Shown here: piece by piece, positions 39,930-50,905 of the stretch
Numbering within the stretch: the stretch's first letter is position 1
How the letters are laid out: each line of letters starts with the position of its first letter
Source of the DNA: Sphingopyxis sp. PET50
Lineage (GTDB): Bacteria; Pseudomonadota; Alphaproteobacteria; Sphingomonadales; Sphingomonadaceae
Direction: 5' to 3'
Assembly: GCF_025244705.1 (NCBI RefSeq)
Contig: NZ_CP104207.1
Span: 2,356,001-2,420,000 of the forward strand
Length of the DNA stretch: 64,000 bases
Position numbers and translations under genes: made by a program
Notes under the pieces: model-generated
The model's input: the letters and a program-made list of their open reading frames with translations, nothing else
Databases searched by the model: none
Told to the model about the DNA's origin: nothing

Positions 39930-41435
39930 TTATGCGTCGCGCCACCGCGCGGGCAAGCTGATGGTGCAGACCAGCCCGCCCGGCTGCCAGTGCCGCTCGA
40001 TCGTTCCGCCCAGATTGTTGCGCACGCTGCGCTCCATCAGCAAGGTGCCGAAACTGGTGCGCGCGGGTGGCCCCGCGATGGGCGCGCCGCCGCTTTCGGT
40101 CCAGGTCAGGCGGAACTGCCGGTCGGGAACCTCCTCGGCATCCTGCGACCAGTGGACATCGACGCGGCCCTGCTCGCTGAGCAGCGCGCCGTGCTTGACC
40201 GCGTTGGTCGCCAGTTCGTTGAACAGCAGCGCCATCGCGACCACCGCATTTTCGGGCAGCTCGAGGTCGGGTCCCGACCAGGTCACCCGCGGGAACGCCG
40301 CCTCCACCTCGCGCAGCAGCGCGTGCATCGACCCGGTCAGGAAATTGGCGCCGAGCAACACATTCTGGGCGCGGTTGAGCGCATCGAGCTGGCTGCTGAT
40401 CCGGTCGACATAATCGTCGACGCCGGTCGCGGCATGACGGGTCAGCGAGATGATCGCGCCGACGGTCGCGAACAGGTTGCGCATCCGGTGGTGCAGCTCG
40501 CGCATCAGGATCGTGTCATTGTCGCGCCGGTTGCGTTGCTCGGTGATGTCGATGCTGACGCCGGTGAGCATCGCGTCGTTCGACCGCACATCCCAGTCGC
40601 CGCGAATCGACAGCCAGCGGATGCCGCGTTCGGGGTGCAGGATGCGATACTCGACAGCATAGGGCGTCCCGTTTGCCATCGATTCGTCGAGGACCGCGCG
40701 CGCCAGCGCATGATCCTCGGGATGGATACGCCCGAACGCCGCTTCGGCGGTGGTCAGCGCGGTCTCGTAGTCGGCCCCCCATATCTCGGCGACCGCGCCT
40801 TGCCAGCGCAGGGCATCGGTGCGCGGATCGAGCTGCCAAGCCGCGACGCCCGAAAAATCGAGCGCGCGTTCGAGCATGGTCCGGGCCGCGTCGCGCTCGA
40901 TGCTGATCCGGCGCAGATCGGCCTCGGCCATGATGATCGCGGCAAAATCCTCGAGCCGCGCAAGCTCTTCGGCGGTCAGTCCGGGCCGCGCCTTGCGATC
41001 GGCGATGCTCAGGCCGCCCAGGATCGCGCCGTTATAGGCACGTAGCGGCACACCGGCGTAGAAGCGGATAGCCGGCGCGCCGGTGACGAGCGGATTGTCG
41101 CGGAAACGCGGATCGAGCGTGGCGTCGGGAACCACGATCGGCTGCCCCTGGGCGATGATGAACCGGCAGAAGCTGATATCGCGGTGCGTTTCGGGCAGGT
41201 CGAGGCCGAAGGCCGATTTGAACCATTGGCGCGAATCGTCGACCAGCGACACCAGCGCGACCGGAACCTCGAACAGGTCGGCGACCAGCCTGGTGATCCG
41301 GTCGAAGCCGGGTTCGGCGGCGGTATCGAGAATGCGATATTCGCGCAGCGTGCGCAGCCGCTGCTCCTCGTCGTGCAAGACCCCCCTGTCCCCGCCGTCC
41401 GCCAAAATGCGCCCCTTGCCGTGCCGCGGCATCAT
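39930..41435 (-). CDS. HWE-family sensor histidine kinase with GAF and PAS domains
   Basis: 501 residues, no membrane segment. GAF domain about 30-165 (LFEVPVALVSLVDDSRQWFK, FYAGVPLRAYNGAILGGLSI), PAS/PAC about 190-300 (HPERGIRWLSIRGDWDV), then the HWE dimerisation box LMRELHHRMRNLFATVGAII with phospho-His near 315 and the ATP-binding domain (LLFNELATNAVKHGALL). HWE kinases of this build commonly feed PhyR in the general stress response. The gene is divergent from phyR with 223 bases between, so PhyR is its likely target. Confidence 0.9.
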   Translation of the reverse strand: MMPRHGKGRILADGGDRGVLHDEEQRLRTLREYRILDTAAEPGFDRITRLVADLFEVPVALVSLVDDSRQWFKSAFGLDLPETHRDISFCRFIIAQGQPIVVPDATLDPRFRDNPLVTGAPAIRFYAGVPLRAYNGAILGGLSIADRKARPGLTAEELARLEDFAAIIMAEADLRRISIERDAARTMLERALDFSGVAAWQLDPRTDALRWQGAVAEIWGADYETALTTAEAAFGRIHPEDHALARAVLDESMANGTPYAVEYRILHPERGIRWLSIRGDWDVRSNDAMLTGVSIDITEQRNRRDNDTILMRELHHRMRNLFATVGAIISLTRHAATGVDDYVDRISSQLDALNRAQNVLLGANFLTGSMHALLREVEAAFPRVTWSGPDLELPENAVVAMALLFNELATNAVKHGALLSEQGRVDVHWSQDAEEVPDRQFRLTWTESGGAPIAGPPARTSFGTLLMERSVRNNLGGTIERHWQPGGLVCTISLPARWRDA

Positions 41436-41605
41436 TGCACCGCCGTCCTGCCCCCGGGTCGCTGTGCCATGAAACCGGTCCTTACAAGCATTTTAACCAG
41501 TCGGATGAAAAGGAAAACCCGTTCCCATCGTCCTGCGGCTGTCGCGTCCCACCCGCTTCTACGCATGTCGCGGCCACTGGTTGCGCAGATTTCCGACGCG
41601 CCGGC

Positions 41606-41631
41606 GGAACCCGGTCGCGCGGGCGCGCGTA
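41606..41631 (+). promoter_or_regulatory. Candidate EcfG-type (general stress sigma) promoter of phyR
   Basis: GGAAC at 41606, 17-base spacer, CGTA at 41628, against the consensus GGAAC-N16/17-CGTT; 28 bases before the phyR ATG. One mismatch in the -10 part. Confidence 0.38.
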
Positions 41632-41658
41632 TGCCTTTCATCAAGAGGGAGGACGTGC

Positions 41659-42447
41659 ATGAGTCTGGGCGAAGAAATCCGCGGGCATCTGCCCTTCCTG
41701 CGCCGCTATGCGCGGGCGCTGACCGGCAGCCAGCAGCATGGCGACAATTTCGTTCACACGATGCTCGAAGCCATCGTCGCCGCACCAGGGGAATTCCGCA
41801 CCGGCGACGGCATCCGCATCGACCTCTACCGCACCTTCCACCGCATTTGGGAAAGCGCCTTCATCGAGGATGGCGAGGCCGATGGCGACACCGCATTCGT
41901 CCGCGCCGCGACGCGCCGCCTGTCGCGCCTGACCCCGCTCGGCCGCCAGATATTGCTGCTCACCGCGCTCGAAGGCTTTTCCAACGAGGAGGCGGCGCTG
42001 ATCACCGGCACCGACGGCGCGACGGTCGCAGTCCTGCTCGGCGAAGCGATCGAGGATCTCGACCGTGAATCGCGCACGTCGGTGCTGATCATCGAGGACG
42101 AGCCGCTGATCGCGATGGAGCTCGAGGAAATCGTCCGCGCGCTCGGTCATGAGGTCGCGGGCGTCGCGACGACGCACGAGGATGCCGTCGCCGCCTTCGA
42201 GGACAGCGACGCGGGGCTGGTGCTCGCCGACATCCAGCTCGCGGACGGCTCGTCGGGAATCGACGCAGTGCAGGACATATTGGCGATCGCGCCGGTGCCG
42301 GCGATCTTCATCACCGCTTTCCCCGAACGGCTGCTCACCGGCAACCGCGTCGAGCCGACCTTCCTGATCTCCAAGCCCTTTCGCGAGAACACCGTGCGCG
42401 CGGCGATCAGCCAGAGCCTGCTCTTCACGCCGCAATTGGCCGCCTAG
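41659..42447 (+). CDS. phyR: General stress response regulator PhyR
   Basis: 262 residues. The N-terminal half looks like an ECF sigma factor (LPFLRRYARALTGSQQHGDN, LTPLGRQILLLTALEGFSNE) but has no promoter-binding function of its own; the C-terminal half is a receiver with Glu146/Asp147, phospho-acceptor Asp191 (LVLADIQLADG) and Lys239 (LISKPF). When phosphorylated, PhyR takes the anti-sigma NepR away from EcfG. Neither nepR nor ecfG is next to it in this window, which is less usual. Start at the ATG giving MSLGEEIRG, preceded by AAGAGGGAGG; the frame is open upstream. Confidence 0.95.
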   Translation: MSLGEEIRGHLPFLRRYARALTGSQQHGDNFVHTMLEAIVAAPGEFRTGDGIRIDLYRTFHRIWESAFIEDGEADGDTAFVRAATRRLSRLTPLGRQILLLTALEGFSNEEAALITGTDGATVAVLLGEAIEDLDRESRTSVLIIEDEPLIAMELEEIVRALGHEVAGVATTHEDAVAAFEDSDAGLVLADIQLADGSSGIDAVQDILAIAPVPAIFITAFPERLLTGNRVEPTFLISKPFRENTVRAAISQSLLFTPQLAA

Positions 42448-42604
42448 AGTCTTTCCGACGTTGATTGGTGCATATCTGAAGCCCCTCCCCTTCAGGGGAG
42501 GGGTTGGGGTGGGGTCTCGAAACCTTGCGCAAGGCCGATAGACCCCACCCCCTTCCCCTCCCCTGAAGGGGAGGGGTGATTCCATCCGAAACGGAAAGAC
42601 TCTA
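42448..42604. repeat. Nested palindromic repeat after phyR
   Basis: Outer arms CTAGAGTCTTTCCG (42446-42459) and CGGAAAGACTCTAG (42591-42604) are exact complements. Inside lie CCCCTCCCCTTCAGGGGAGG and CCCCTCCCCTGAAGGGGAGG-type arms around GGTGGGGTCTC ... GACCCCACCCCC. The outer arm begins at the phyR stop codon. Confidence 0.8.
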
Positions 42605-42659
42605 GCATCCCGCCTGGTTGCCCGCGGACCGGCCAGCGTCCGCCATTCGCTCTTTTCCC

Positions 42660-43629
42660 CTATCGCCAGGGACGAATCACCAGGTCGGGGGAATAATAGG
42701 TCAGATATTGCGCCAGCCGCGGCTGGCCGGACCGGTTCGGGCTTGCCGCGTGCGGCAGGTCCTGCCGCCAGATGATCAGGTCGCCCGCCTTGCCTGCGAC
42801 ATGCTTCACCTCGGCCGACAGATCGGCCTCGCGCGGATTGGCGCCGTCCAGCCCCGCGAGCCAGCCGTCGATCCGCTTGTGGAAGCCGGGAACGCAACGG
42901 AACGCCCCCTGATCCTCGGCGGTATCGCTGAGGTAGAGCACGGCCTGCGTCGCGAAGGGAATCGGCTGGACGAGGCTGGCGTCCCAGTGAATGTCCGATC
43001 CGCTGAACAAATGCCCCGGCCGCTCGGGCGGATTGAAACCCATGCGGTCGATCGTCACCCACAGATTTTCGCTGCCCCAGAGTTGGGCAAAGGCCTTGTG
43101 CACCCGCGGGCTGCGGCGCGCGGCTTCGAGCGCGGGGTGCTGGAAATGCGGCACCATGATGCCGTTGGTTTGGGCGCCATACCAGCTTTCGGGATCGCCG
43201 GGCGATCCATCGATCACCCGCCACAGCAGCGCCTTGACCGCGTCGATTTCGCTCGGCGGAAATTGCATTGGGCAGGATGACATAGCCATGCGCGTCCCAA
43301 TGGGCGAGCGCGTCCGCGTCCAGCACGTCGGGCATCGCCGCGATCGCATCCAGCCCGGCCTGCGCTTCCTCGCCCGGCGGCATGTCGTAGAGCCAGGCGT
43401 GATAGCGGTCGACCAGCCGCGGGTCGGGCGGCCCCGCGGTGTCGAGAATCCACTGCGCGAAGCCCGCGAAATCGGGCTTCGCCAGATAAAGCTGTTCGAA
43501 CACCTGCTGGTTGCCGAGCCCGAGCGTGTCGAGCAATAGCTTGCCGACCATCTCGTCGAGCGGCGGGCCCTTGCCGCTGTGCGACGCCCAAAATTCCTCG
43601 AGGCAGGCGATTTCCGGCAATGCGGCCAT
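42660..43629 (-). pseudogene. Phytanoyl-CoA dioxygenase (PhyH)-family protein, frameshifted
   Basis: Fe(II)/2-oxoglutarate oxygenase family. The first frame runs MAALPEIACLEEFWASHSGK to AHGYVILPNAIS, typical of a PhyH N-terminus; the rest continues in the next frame from PSEIDAVKALLWRVIDGSPG and has the iron-binding His-x-Asp in GSDIHWDASLVQP and the distal His in QDLPHAASPNRSGQPRL, with the 2-oxoglutarate Arg nearby. One surplus base near 43270 would explain the break; joined length about 322. The start lies 12 bases after the metH stop on the same strand, so it is the last gene of the methionine-cycle operon. Substrate unknown. Confidence 0.72.
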
Positions 43630-43641
43630 GGAGAACTTTCG

Positions 43642-46263
<2,622 letters not shown>

Positions 46264-46275
46264 TTTTTCTTCCAG

Positions 46276-46410
46276 ATCCTCCCCGCCCCGCGGGGAGGGG
46301 GACCGCCGCGAAGCGGTGGTGGAGGGGGCTCTCCGCAAAAACTGTGGCTGCTGACCGAGAACCCCCTCCGTCAGCGCTGCGCGCTGCCACCTCCCCGCGA
46401 GCGGGGAGGA
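46276..46410. repeat. Palindromic repeat between the two metH genes
   Basis: Left arm TCCTCCCCGCCCCGCGGGGA, right arm CTCCCCGCGAGCGGGGAGGA, with GGTGGAGGGGGCTCTC and AGAACCCCCTCCG pairing inside. It interrupts an operon whose other junctions overlap by four bases. Confidence 0.78.
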
Positions 46411-46413
46411 TTG

Positions 46414-47480
46414 TCAGGCTGCCGCCATCGTAAAAGGCTCCAGTCCCGCCAGCCTTGTCCGCACCGGCACCTCGGGAAGCACGCGCGGCGCCAGCCCCTC
46501 GATCGCCTTCGCCATCGCGGCGATATGCGCGGGCGTCGAGCCGCAGCAGCCGCCGAGGATGTTGACCTGCCCATGCTCGGCCCATTCGCGCACCAGCTCC
46601 GCGGTCGTCTCGGGCATCTCGTCATATTCGCCGAGTTCGTTGGGCAGGCCGGCGTTCGGATAGACCATCACCAGCGCGTCGGCGAGGTCGGAGAGCACTT
46701 TCACATGCGGGCGCAACTGCGCCGCACCGAACGAGCAGTTGAGCCCGATCGTCAGCGGCTTCGCGTGGCGCACCGCATACCAGAAGGCCTCGACCGTATG
46801 CCCCGACAGATTGCGCCCGCTGAGGTCGGTGAGCGTCATCGAGATCATCAGCGGCAGCTCGCGCCCGACCTTCGTCTCGGCCTCCAGCGTCGCGGCGATG
46901 CCCGCCTTGGCGTTCAGCGTGTCGAAGATCGTCTCGATCAGGATGAAGTCGGCCCCGCCTTCGGCCAGCGCCACCACCTGGTCGAGATAGACGGCCTTCA
47001 GCTCGTCGAAGTCGATCTCACGATAACCGGGGTTGTTGACGTCGGGCGAGAGCGACAGCGTCTTGTTCGTCGGCCCGACCGCGCCCGCGATGAAGCGGCG
47101 GCGCCCGTCGCGCTCCTGATAGACGTCGGCGATCTCGCGGCCCAGCCGCGCGCTTTGATGGTTGATGTCGGCGACCAGCGCCTCGGCGCCATAATCGGCC
47201 TGGCTGATGCGGTTGGCGCTGAAGGTGTTGGTCGAGACGATATCGGACCCCGCCTGCAGATAGGCCTCGCCGATCGCGGTCACGACATCGGGGCGCGTCA
47301 GCGCGAGGATGTCGTTATTGCCCTTCTGGTCGTGCGAAAGCCCGAGCGAACCCGCATAGTCGGCCTCGACGAGCTTCCTGAGCTGGATCTGGGTGCCCCA
47401 GCCGCCGTCGGTGAGCAGGATGCGCTCGCGCGCCGCCGCCTGCAGGGCTTCGCGGGCGCCCGAAGAAGAAGGGGGGTCAT
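46414..47480 (-). CDS. metH: Methionine synthase, N-terminal homocysteine-binding part; apparent frameshift at codon 4
   Basis: About 355 residues, the homocysteine S-methyltransferase domain. Begins in the conserved frame ERILLTDGGWGTQIQLRKLV; zinc ligands in LNCSFGAAQLRP and NILGGCCGSTPAHIAAMAKA. No usable start exists in that frame. An ATG overlapping the metF stop (ATGA at 47480) comes into frame if the C-run after ATGA had seven C rather than six, giving MTPPSSSGAREALQ. I take this as the true start and the run as a probable sequencing slip. With the downstream gene it makes a full methionine synthase. Confidence 0.87.
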
Positions 47481-48418
47481 GCGGCTTTCTCCGTCGCGGG
47501 GGCCGCCGCCGGGCGCAGGCCGAGCAGGTGGCAGATGGCATAGCTGAGTTCCGCCCGGTTGAGCGTGTAGAAATGGAAATCGCGCACCCCGCCGGCATAG
47601 AGGCGGCGGCACATCTCCGCCGCGACCGTGGCGGCGACGAGCTGGCGCGCGGCGGGCAGGTCGTCGAGCCCCTCGAACAGTGCGATCATCCACGCCGGGA
47701 TTTGCGTCCCGCACATATCGGCCATGCGCCGCGTCTGCGACACGTTCGACACCGGCAGGATGCCCGGCACGATCGGCGCGTCGATGCCCGCGGCGGCCGC
47801 GGCATCGCGAAAGCGCAGGAAGGCGTCGGGCGAAAAGAAGAATTGGGTGATCGCACGGGTCGCGCCGGCATCGAGCTTGCGCTTCAGATTGTCGAGATCG
47901 GCCTCGGCGCAGGAGGCGTCGGGATGCACCTCCGGATAGGCGGCGACCGAAATGTCGAACGGCGCGATCGCCTTCAGCCCCGCGACCAGTTCGATCGCAT
48001 TGGCATAGCCTTGCGCGTGCGGGCGATAGGGCGCGCCGCCCGGCACGTCGCCGCGCAGCGCAACGATATGCCGCACGCCCGCGTCCCAATAGGCGCGCGC
48101 GACCTCGTCGATTTCGGCGCGCGACGCCTCGACGCAGGTCAGGTGCGCGGCGGGCGGCACCGCGCTTTCCGCCGCGATCCGTGCGACGGTCGCGTGGGTC
48201 CGCTCGCGCGTCGATCCGCCCGCGCCATAGGTCACCGAAACAAAGGTCGGCGCCAGCGGCTCGAGCGTGCGGAACGTATCCCACAGCTGCGCTTCCATCT
48301 TCTCGGTCTTGGGCGGGAAGAATTCGAAGCTGACGCCGATATCGCCCTCCAGATTGGCGAAAAGCGGCGAAGCGGCGGCGCGGCGCGCTTCCGACAGCGA
48401 GTTGAGATTGGTCGTCAT
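47477..48418 (-). CDS. metF: Methylenetetrahydrofolate reductase
   Basis: 313 residues, FAD-dependent TIM barrel that makes 5-methyl-tetrahydrofolate for methionine synthase. Conserved VSFEFFPPKTEKMEAQLWDT (catalytic Glu in FEFFPPK), VSVTYGAGGSTRERT, HLTCVEASRAEI, ALRGDVP, QFFFSPDAFLRF. Start overlaps the stop of the ArsR-methyltransferase gene by four bases (ATGA), and its stop overlaps the next metH start in the same way, so the three are tightly coupled. Confidence 0.95.
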   Translation of the reverse strand: MTTNLNSLSEARRAAASPLFANLEGDIGVSFEFFPPKTEKMEAQLWDTFRTLEPLAPTFVSVTYGAGGSTRERTHATVARIAAESAVPPAAHLTCVEASRAEIDEVARAYWDAGVRHIVALRGDVPGGAPYRPHAQGYANAIELVAGLKAIAPFDISVAAYPEVHPDASCAEADLDNLKRKLDAGATRAITQFFFSPDAFLRFRDAAAAAGIDAPIVPGILPVSNVSQTRRMADMCGTQIPAWMIALFEGLDDLPAARQLVAATVAAEMCRRLYAGGVRDFHFYTLNRAELSYAICHLLGLRPAAAPATEKAA

Positions 48419-49401
48419 GCCGCGAGCCTCTTGCGTTGTCCGTCCTCGCGGACGGGGTTTTGATCTTCGTCGGAGCGCCGGCGGCCGAGCCAGAGCTTGA
48501 CCGCAAGGTCGCCGCCCTCGAGCGTCTGCGAGGTTTCGAGCACCATGCCCGCCGAGGCGAACCAGCCACGGATCTGCGCGTCCGAAAAACCGAGGCGGGC
48601 GTGCGCCGCGAGCGTGCGCATCTCCTCGTCCTCGTGCGGCGCGAAATCGACGATCAGCAGGTGGCCGCCGCCGCGCAGCACGCGGCTCGCCTCGGCGATC
48701 ACCCGGTCGGGTTCGTGCGCGAAGTGCAGGGCCTGGTGGATCACGACGCTGTCGACGCTGGCATCGGCGAGCGGCAGGGCGAGGAAGTCGCCCTGCACCA
48801 GGTCGATCGGCACGGGCTGGTCGGCGAGCTTGGCGCGCGCGATGCGGAGCATTTCGGGGCTGCGGTCGAGCGCGGTGATCCGCCGCACGCTGGGCGCGAA
48901 AATCTCGGCCATGCGGCCGGTGCCGGTGCCGATGTCGAGCAGGTGGCCGAGCCGGCGTCCCGCCACCAGCGCGAGCATCGCCGCCTCGACCTCGCTTTCG
49001 GCGACATGACGCGACCGGATCGCGTCCCATTCGGCGGCATGGTCGGCAAAATAGCGTTCGGCGACCGCCGCACGCTCGGCGCGCACCGCGGCGAGCCGCT
49101 GCGCATCATATCCGACGATCAGCGCCTCGCGCGGCGAAAAGGGCCATTCCTCCGCCCGCGCCAGGATCTGGCCGACCGGCCCGTCCTCGGCGATGCGCAG
49201 GAACACCCAGCTGCCCTCGCGCCGCCGTTCGATGATTCCCGCCTCCGCGAGAATGCGGACGTGGCGCGACACGCGCGGCTGGCTTTGTTCGAGCACCACG
49301 GCCAATTCCCCGATCGCCAGCTCCATCTCGCGCAGCAAGGCGACGACTCGCAGGCGCGTCGGGTCCGCCAAGGCACGGAAAATGTCGATCAACTCGGTCA
49401 C
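48415..49401 (-). CDS. ArsR-family regulator fused to a SAM-dependent methyltransferase (SahR-like)
   Basis: 328 residues. N-terminal ArsR winged helix (ALADPTRLRVVALLREMELA, LEQSQPRVSRHVRILAEAGI, residues 8-75), then a class I methyltransferase (LLDIGTGTGRMAEIFAPSVR, SVDSVVIHQALHFAHEPDRV). No CxC metal site in the HTH, so not a metal sensor. Regulators of this build (SahR) sense S-adenosylhomocysteine and control methionine-cycle genes. The GTG start at 49401 places a perfect palindromic operator eight bases upstream, and metF and metH follow directly. The methyltransferase may serve only as the ligand pocket. Confidence 0.9.
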   Translation of the reverse strand: MTELIDIFRALADPTRLRVVALLREMELAIGELAVVLEQSQPRVSRHVRILAEAGIIERRREGSWVFLRIAEDGPVGQILARAEEWPFSPREALIVGYDAQRLAAVRAERAAVAERYFADHAAEWDAIRSRHVAESEVEAAMLALVAGRRLGHLLDIGTGTGRMAEIFAPSVRRITALDRSPEMLRIARAKLADQPVPIDLVQGDFLALPLADASVDSVVIHQALHFAHEPDRVIAEASRVLRGGGHLLIVDFAPHEDEEMRTLAAHARLGFSDAQIRGWFASAGMVLETSQTLEGGDLAVKLWLGRRRSDEDQNPVREDGQRKRLAA

Positions 49402-49409
49402 GAAACTAC

Positions 49410-49429
49410 ATATAAAGATTTCTTTATAT
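49410..49429. promoter_or_regulatory. Perfect palindrome, candidate operator of the methionine-cycle operon
   Basis: ATATAAAGA-TT-TCTTTATAT, nine-base perfect arms with a two-base spacer, eight bases upstream of the GTG of the ArsR-methyltransferase gene. AT-rich and symmetric, typical of an ArsR-type binding site; it would let the regulator repress its own operon. Confidence 0.75.
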
Positions 49430-49638
49430 CCAGTCAACCGAGCGCCGTGCCGCTTTTCCGCTACCTTGCGCAAAGATGAACGGGCGTCGTGGCCCATTTG
49501 CGGCGAAGCGCGCAAAAACCCCGTTGCGCCGCTTTTGGCGAAATTGTAGCGATATTCGCCGGTGGGCAATTCGCCGGGTCGGAATGGACCGTATCCGTTG
49601 TGCTACCGATCAGTTCAATCGAGAGGGGTATTCCCAAT

Positions 49639-49956
49639 ATGAAAAAGTCGATCACTCTGTCGCTCGTCCTCGCCGCCTCGCTGGGCCTCGCCGCCTGCGG
49701 CGAAAAGAAGGCTGACGAAGCCGCAACCCCCGAAGCGACGACCGAAGCCACCACAGAAGGCGCTGCCGATGGCGCGATGGCCGCCGCCGAAGGCACTGCC
49801 GACGCGACCGCCGCTGCCGCTGGCGAAGCTGCCGACGCCGCGACCGGCGCCGCCGACAAGGCCGGCGAAGCCGCCGACAAGGCCGCTGCCGCTACCAAGG
49901 ATGCCAAGGAAGCGGTCGACACCGCCAAGGCCGCCGTCGAAGAAGCCAAGAAGTAA
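49639..49956 (+). CDS. Small Ala-rich lipoprotein
   Basis: 105 residues. Lipoprotein signal MKKSITLSLVLAASLGLAAC (lipobox LAAC), then almost only Ala, Glu, Lys, Asp, Thr and Gly in heptad-like runs (EAADKAAAATKDAKEAVDTA), predicting one long helix. No cysteine after the lipid anchor. No family assigned; such helices may act as a tether or as a sink for cell-envelope stress. Divergent from the met operon. Start chosen at the ATG with the lipoprotein signal. The 209 bases before the ATG (49430-49638) carry no other gene. Confidence 0.75.
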   Translation: MKKSITLSLVLAASLGLAACGEKKADEAATPEATTEATTEGAADGAMAAAEGTADATAAAAGEAADAATGAADKAGEAADKAAAATKDAKEAVDTAKAAVEEAKK

Positions 49957-49985
49957 GCTTCTTCCGGTCTCCGGACCAAGGAGTA

Positions 49986-50020
49986 GGGGGTCGTCGGCAC
50001 ATGCCGGCGGCCCCTTTTCC
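49986..50020 (+). terminator. Rho-independent terminator
   Basis: GGGGTCGTCGGCA-CA-TGCCGGCGGCCCC (two G-T pairs) followed by TTTTCC, 29 bases after the stop of the first lipoprotein gene. Confidence 0.7.
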
Positions 50021-50025
50021 GTTCT

Positions 50026-50050
50026 GGAACCGACCGGCGCCTCGCGCGTT
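50026..50050 (+). promoter_or_regulatory. EcfG-type (general stress sigma) promoter
   Basis: GGAAC at 50026, 16-base spacer, CGTT at 50047: an exact match to the EcfG consensus. It lies just after the preceding terminator and about 90 bases before the second lipoprotein's ATG, so that gene probably belongs to the PhyR/EcfG stress regulon. Confidence 0.6.
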
Positions 50051-50140
50051 CGGCACGCGCAGTTGCCAACCGCATAACGGGGGGTTAGTCCTGCGCGCCA
50101 GGGACCGGAAGCGGTCTCCCTGCTTTTGAAAGGAATATCC

Positions 50141-50470
50141 ATGCGCAAATTCATCATCGCTTCGGCCGCCGCTGCGGCGTTCAGCCTCGCCGCCTGCTCG
50201 GAAAAGACGCAGGACGCCGTCGGCGAAACCGCCGACGCCATCGCTGACGACGCCACCGCTGCCGGCGATGCCGTCGCCGAAGGCGCGGCCGACGCCGCCG
50301 ACGCCACCGCCGATGCCGCCAAGGATGCCGGGGCCGCCGTCGAAGGCGCCGCCGACAAGGCCGGCAATGTCGTCGAAGGCGCGGTGAACGCCGCCGGTGA
50401 CGCCACCGCGAAGGCCGGCGACAAGATCGCCGAAGAAACCAAGAAGGCCGAGGCCAACGACAAGAAATAA
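50141..50470 (+). CDS. Small Ala-rich lipoprotein, likely stress-induced
   Basis: 109 residues. Lipobox FSLAAC after MRKFIIASAAAAA; the mature part is an Ala/Asp/Gly/Lys-rich helix (TADAAKDAGAAVEGAADKAG) close in kind to the neighbour at 49639, and probably a paralogue. Several 11-residue near-repeats of the type A-A-D-A-A-D-A-T-A-D-A are seen, as in LEA-like stress proteins. Start at the ATG after GAAAGGAATATCC. Preceded by an EcfG-type promoter and followed by a terminator, so it is a single-gene unit. Confidence 0.75.
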   Translation: MRKFIIASAAAAAFSLAACSEKTQDAVGETADAIADDATAAGDAVAEGAADAADATADAAKDAGAAVEGAADKAGNVVEGAVNAAGDATAKAGDKIAEETKKAEANDKK

Positions 50471-50500
50471 GTCGTCGGCGCGCCGAGGCGCGCTACGAAA

Positions 50501-50535
50501 GGGGCTCCATTCGCGCGCGGATGGGGCCCTTTTTT
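50501..50535 (+). terminator. Rho-independent terminator
   Basis: GGGGCTCCAT-TCGCGCGCGG-ATGGGGCCCT followed by TTTTT. Ends the second lipoprotein gene. Confidence 0.8.
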
Positions 50536-50548
50536 CGGGAGAGAGACG

Positions 50549-50758
50549 ATGCCGGACCGCAAGGCCGCGATCGCGACGATGATCGCCGCGCTGATGGCGA
50601 CCACCGGGTGCGACCGTACCGAGAATGAACCCGGGCCCGGCGGGGTCACGGTCGGCGAGGCCAAGGCGCTCGACGATGCCGCCAAGATGCTCGAAAGCCG
50701 CGACGGCACGGCGGCCGCGAAGGAGGCCGGCGCCGGAGCCGACGAGAAAGGGCGATAG
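50549..50758 (+). CDS. Small lipoprotein, third in the row
   Basis: 69 residues. MPDRKAAIATMIAALMATTG followed by a Cys (lipobox-like ATTGC), then a short acidic and Ala-rich tail (GEAKALDDAAKMLESRDGTA). No family known. Ribosome site GGGAGAGAGACG before the ATG. Similar in size and make-up to the two lipoproteins before it but not clearly a repeat of them. Confidence 0.6.
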   Translation: MPDRKAAIATMIAALMATTGCDRTENEPGPGGVTVGEAKALDDAAKMLESRDGTAAAKEAGAGADEKGR

Positions 50759-50905
50759 CGCTTTCGCTTTCGGACGGGACCCGATAGACAGGGGCGGTCC
50801 CGCGACTGGCGCTTGAAGATGGAGTCCCATCGGGAAGCGGGACGGACCATCATGTCCCGCAAGCCGCGCGCCTGGGTGCTCCACTGCCAGCGCAAGGACA
50901 CGCCC

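Noticed and set aside
41500..41540. EcfG-type promoter for the HWE kinase
   Set aside because: A GGAAC is present on the minus strand but the nearest GTT lies 23 bases on, outside the allowed spacing.
41436..41658. nepR gene between the HWE kinase and phyR
   Set aside because: Both strands were read; no frame of about 60 codons with the NepR helix pattern is present.
49402..49638. SAM-type riboswitch upstream of the methionine operon
   Set aside because: The space between start and operator is too short for a riboswitch and no conserved core is seen; the palindrome plus ArsR-type regulator explains control better.
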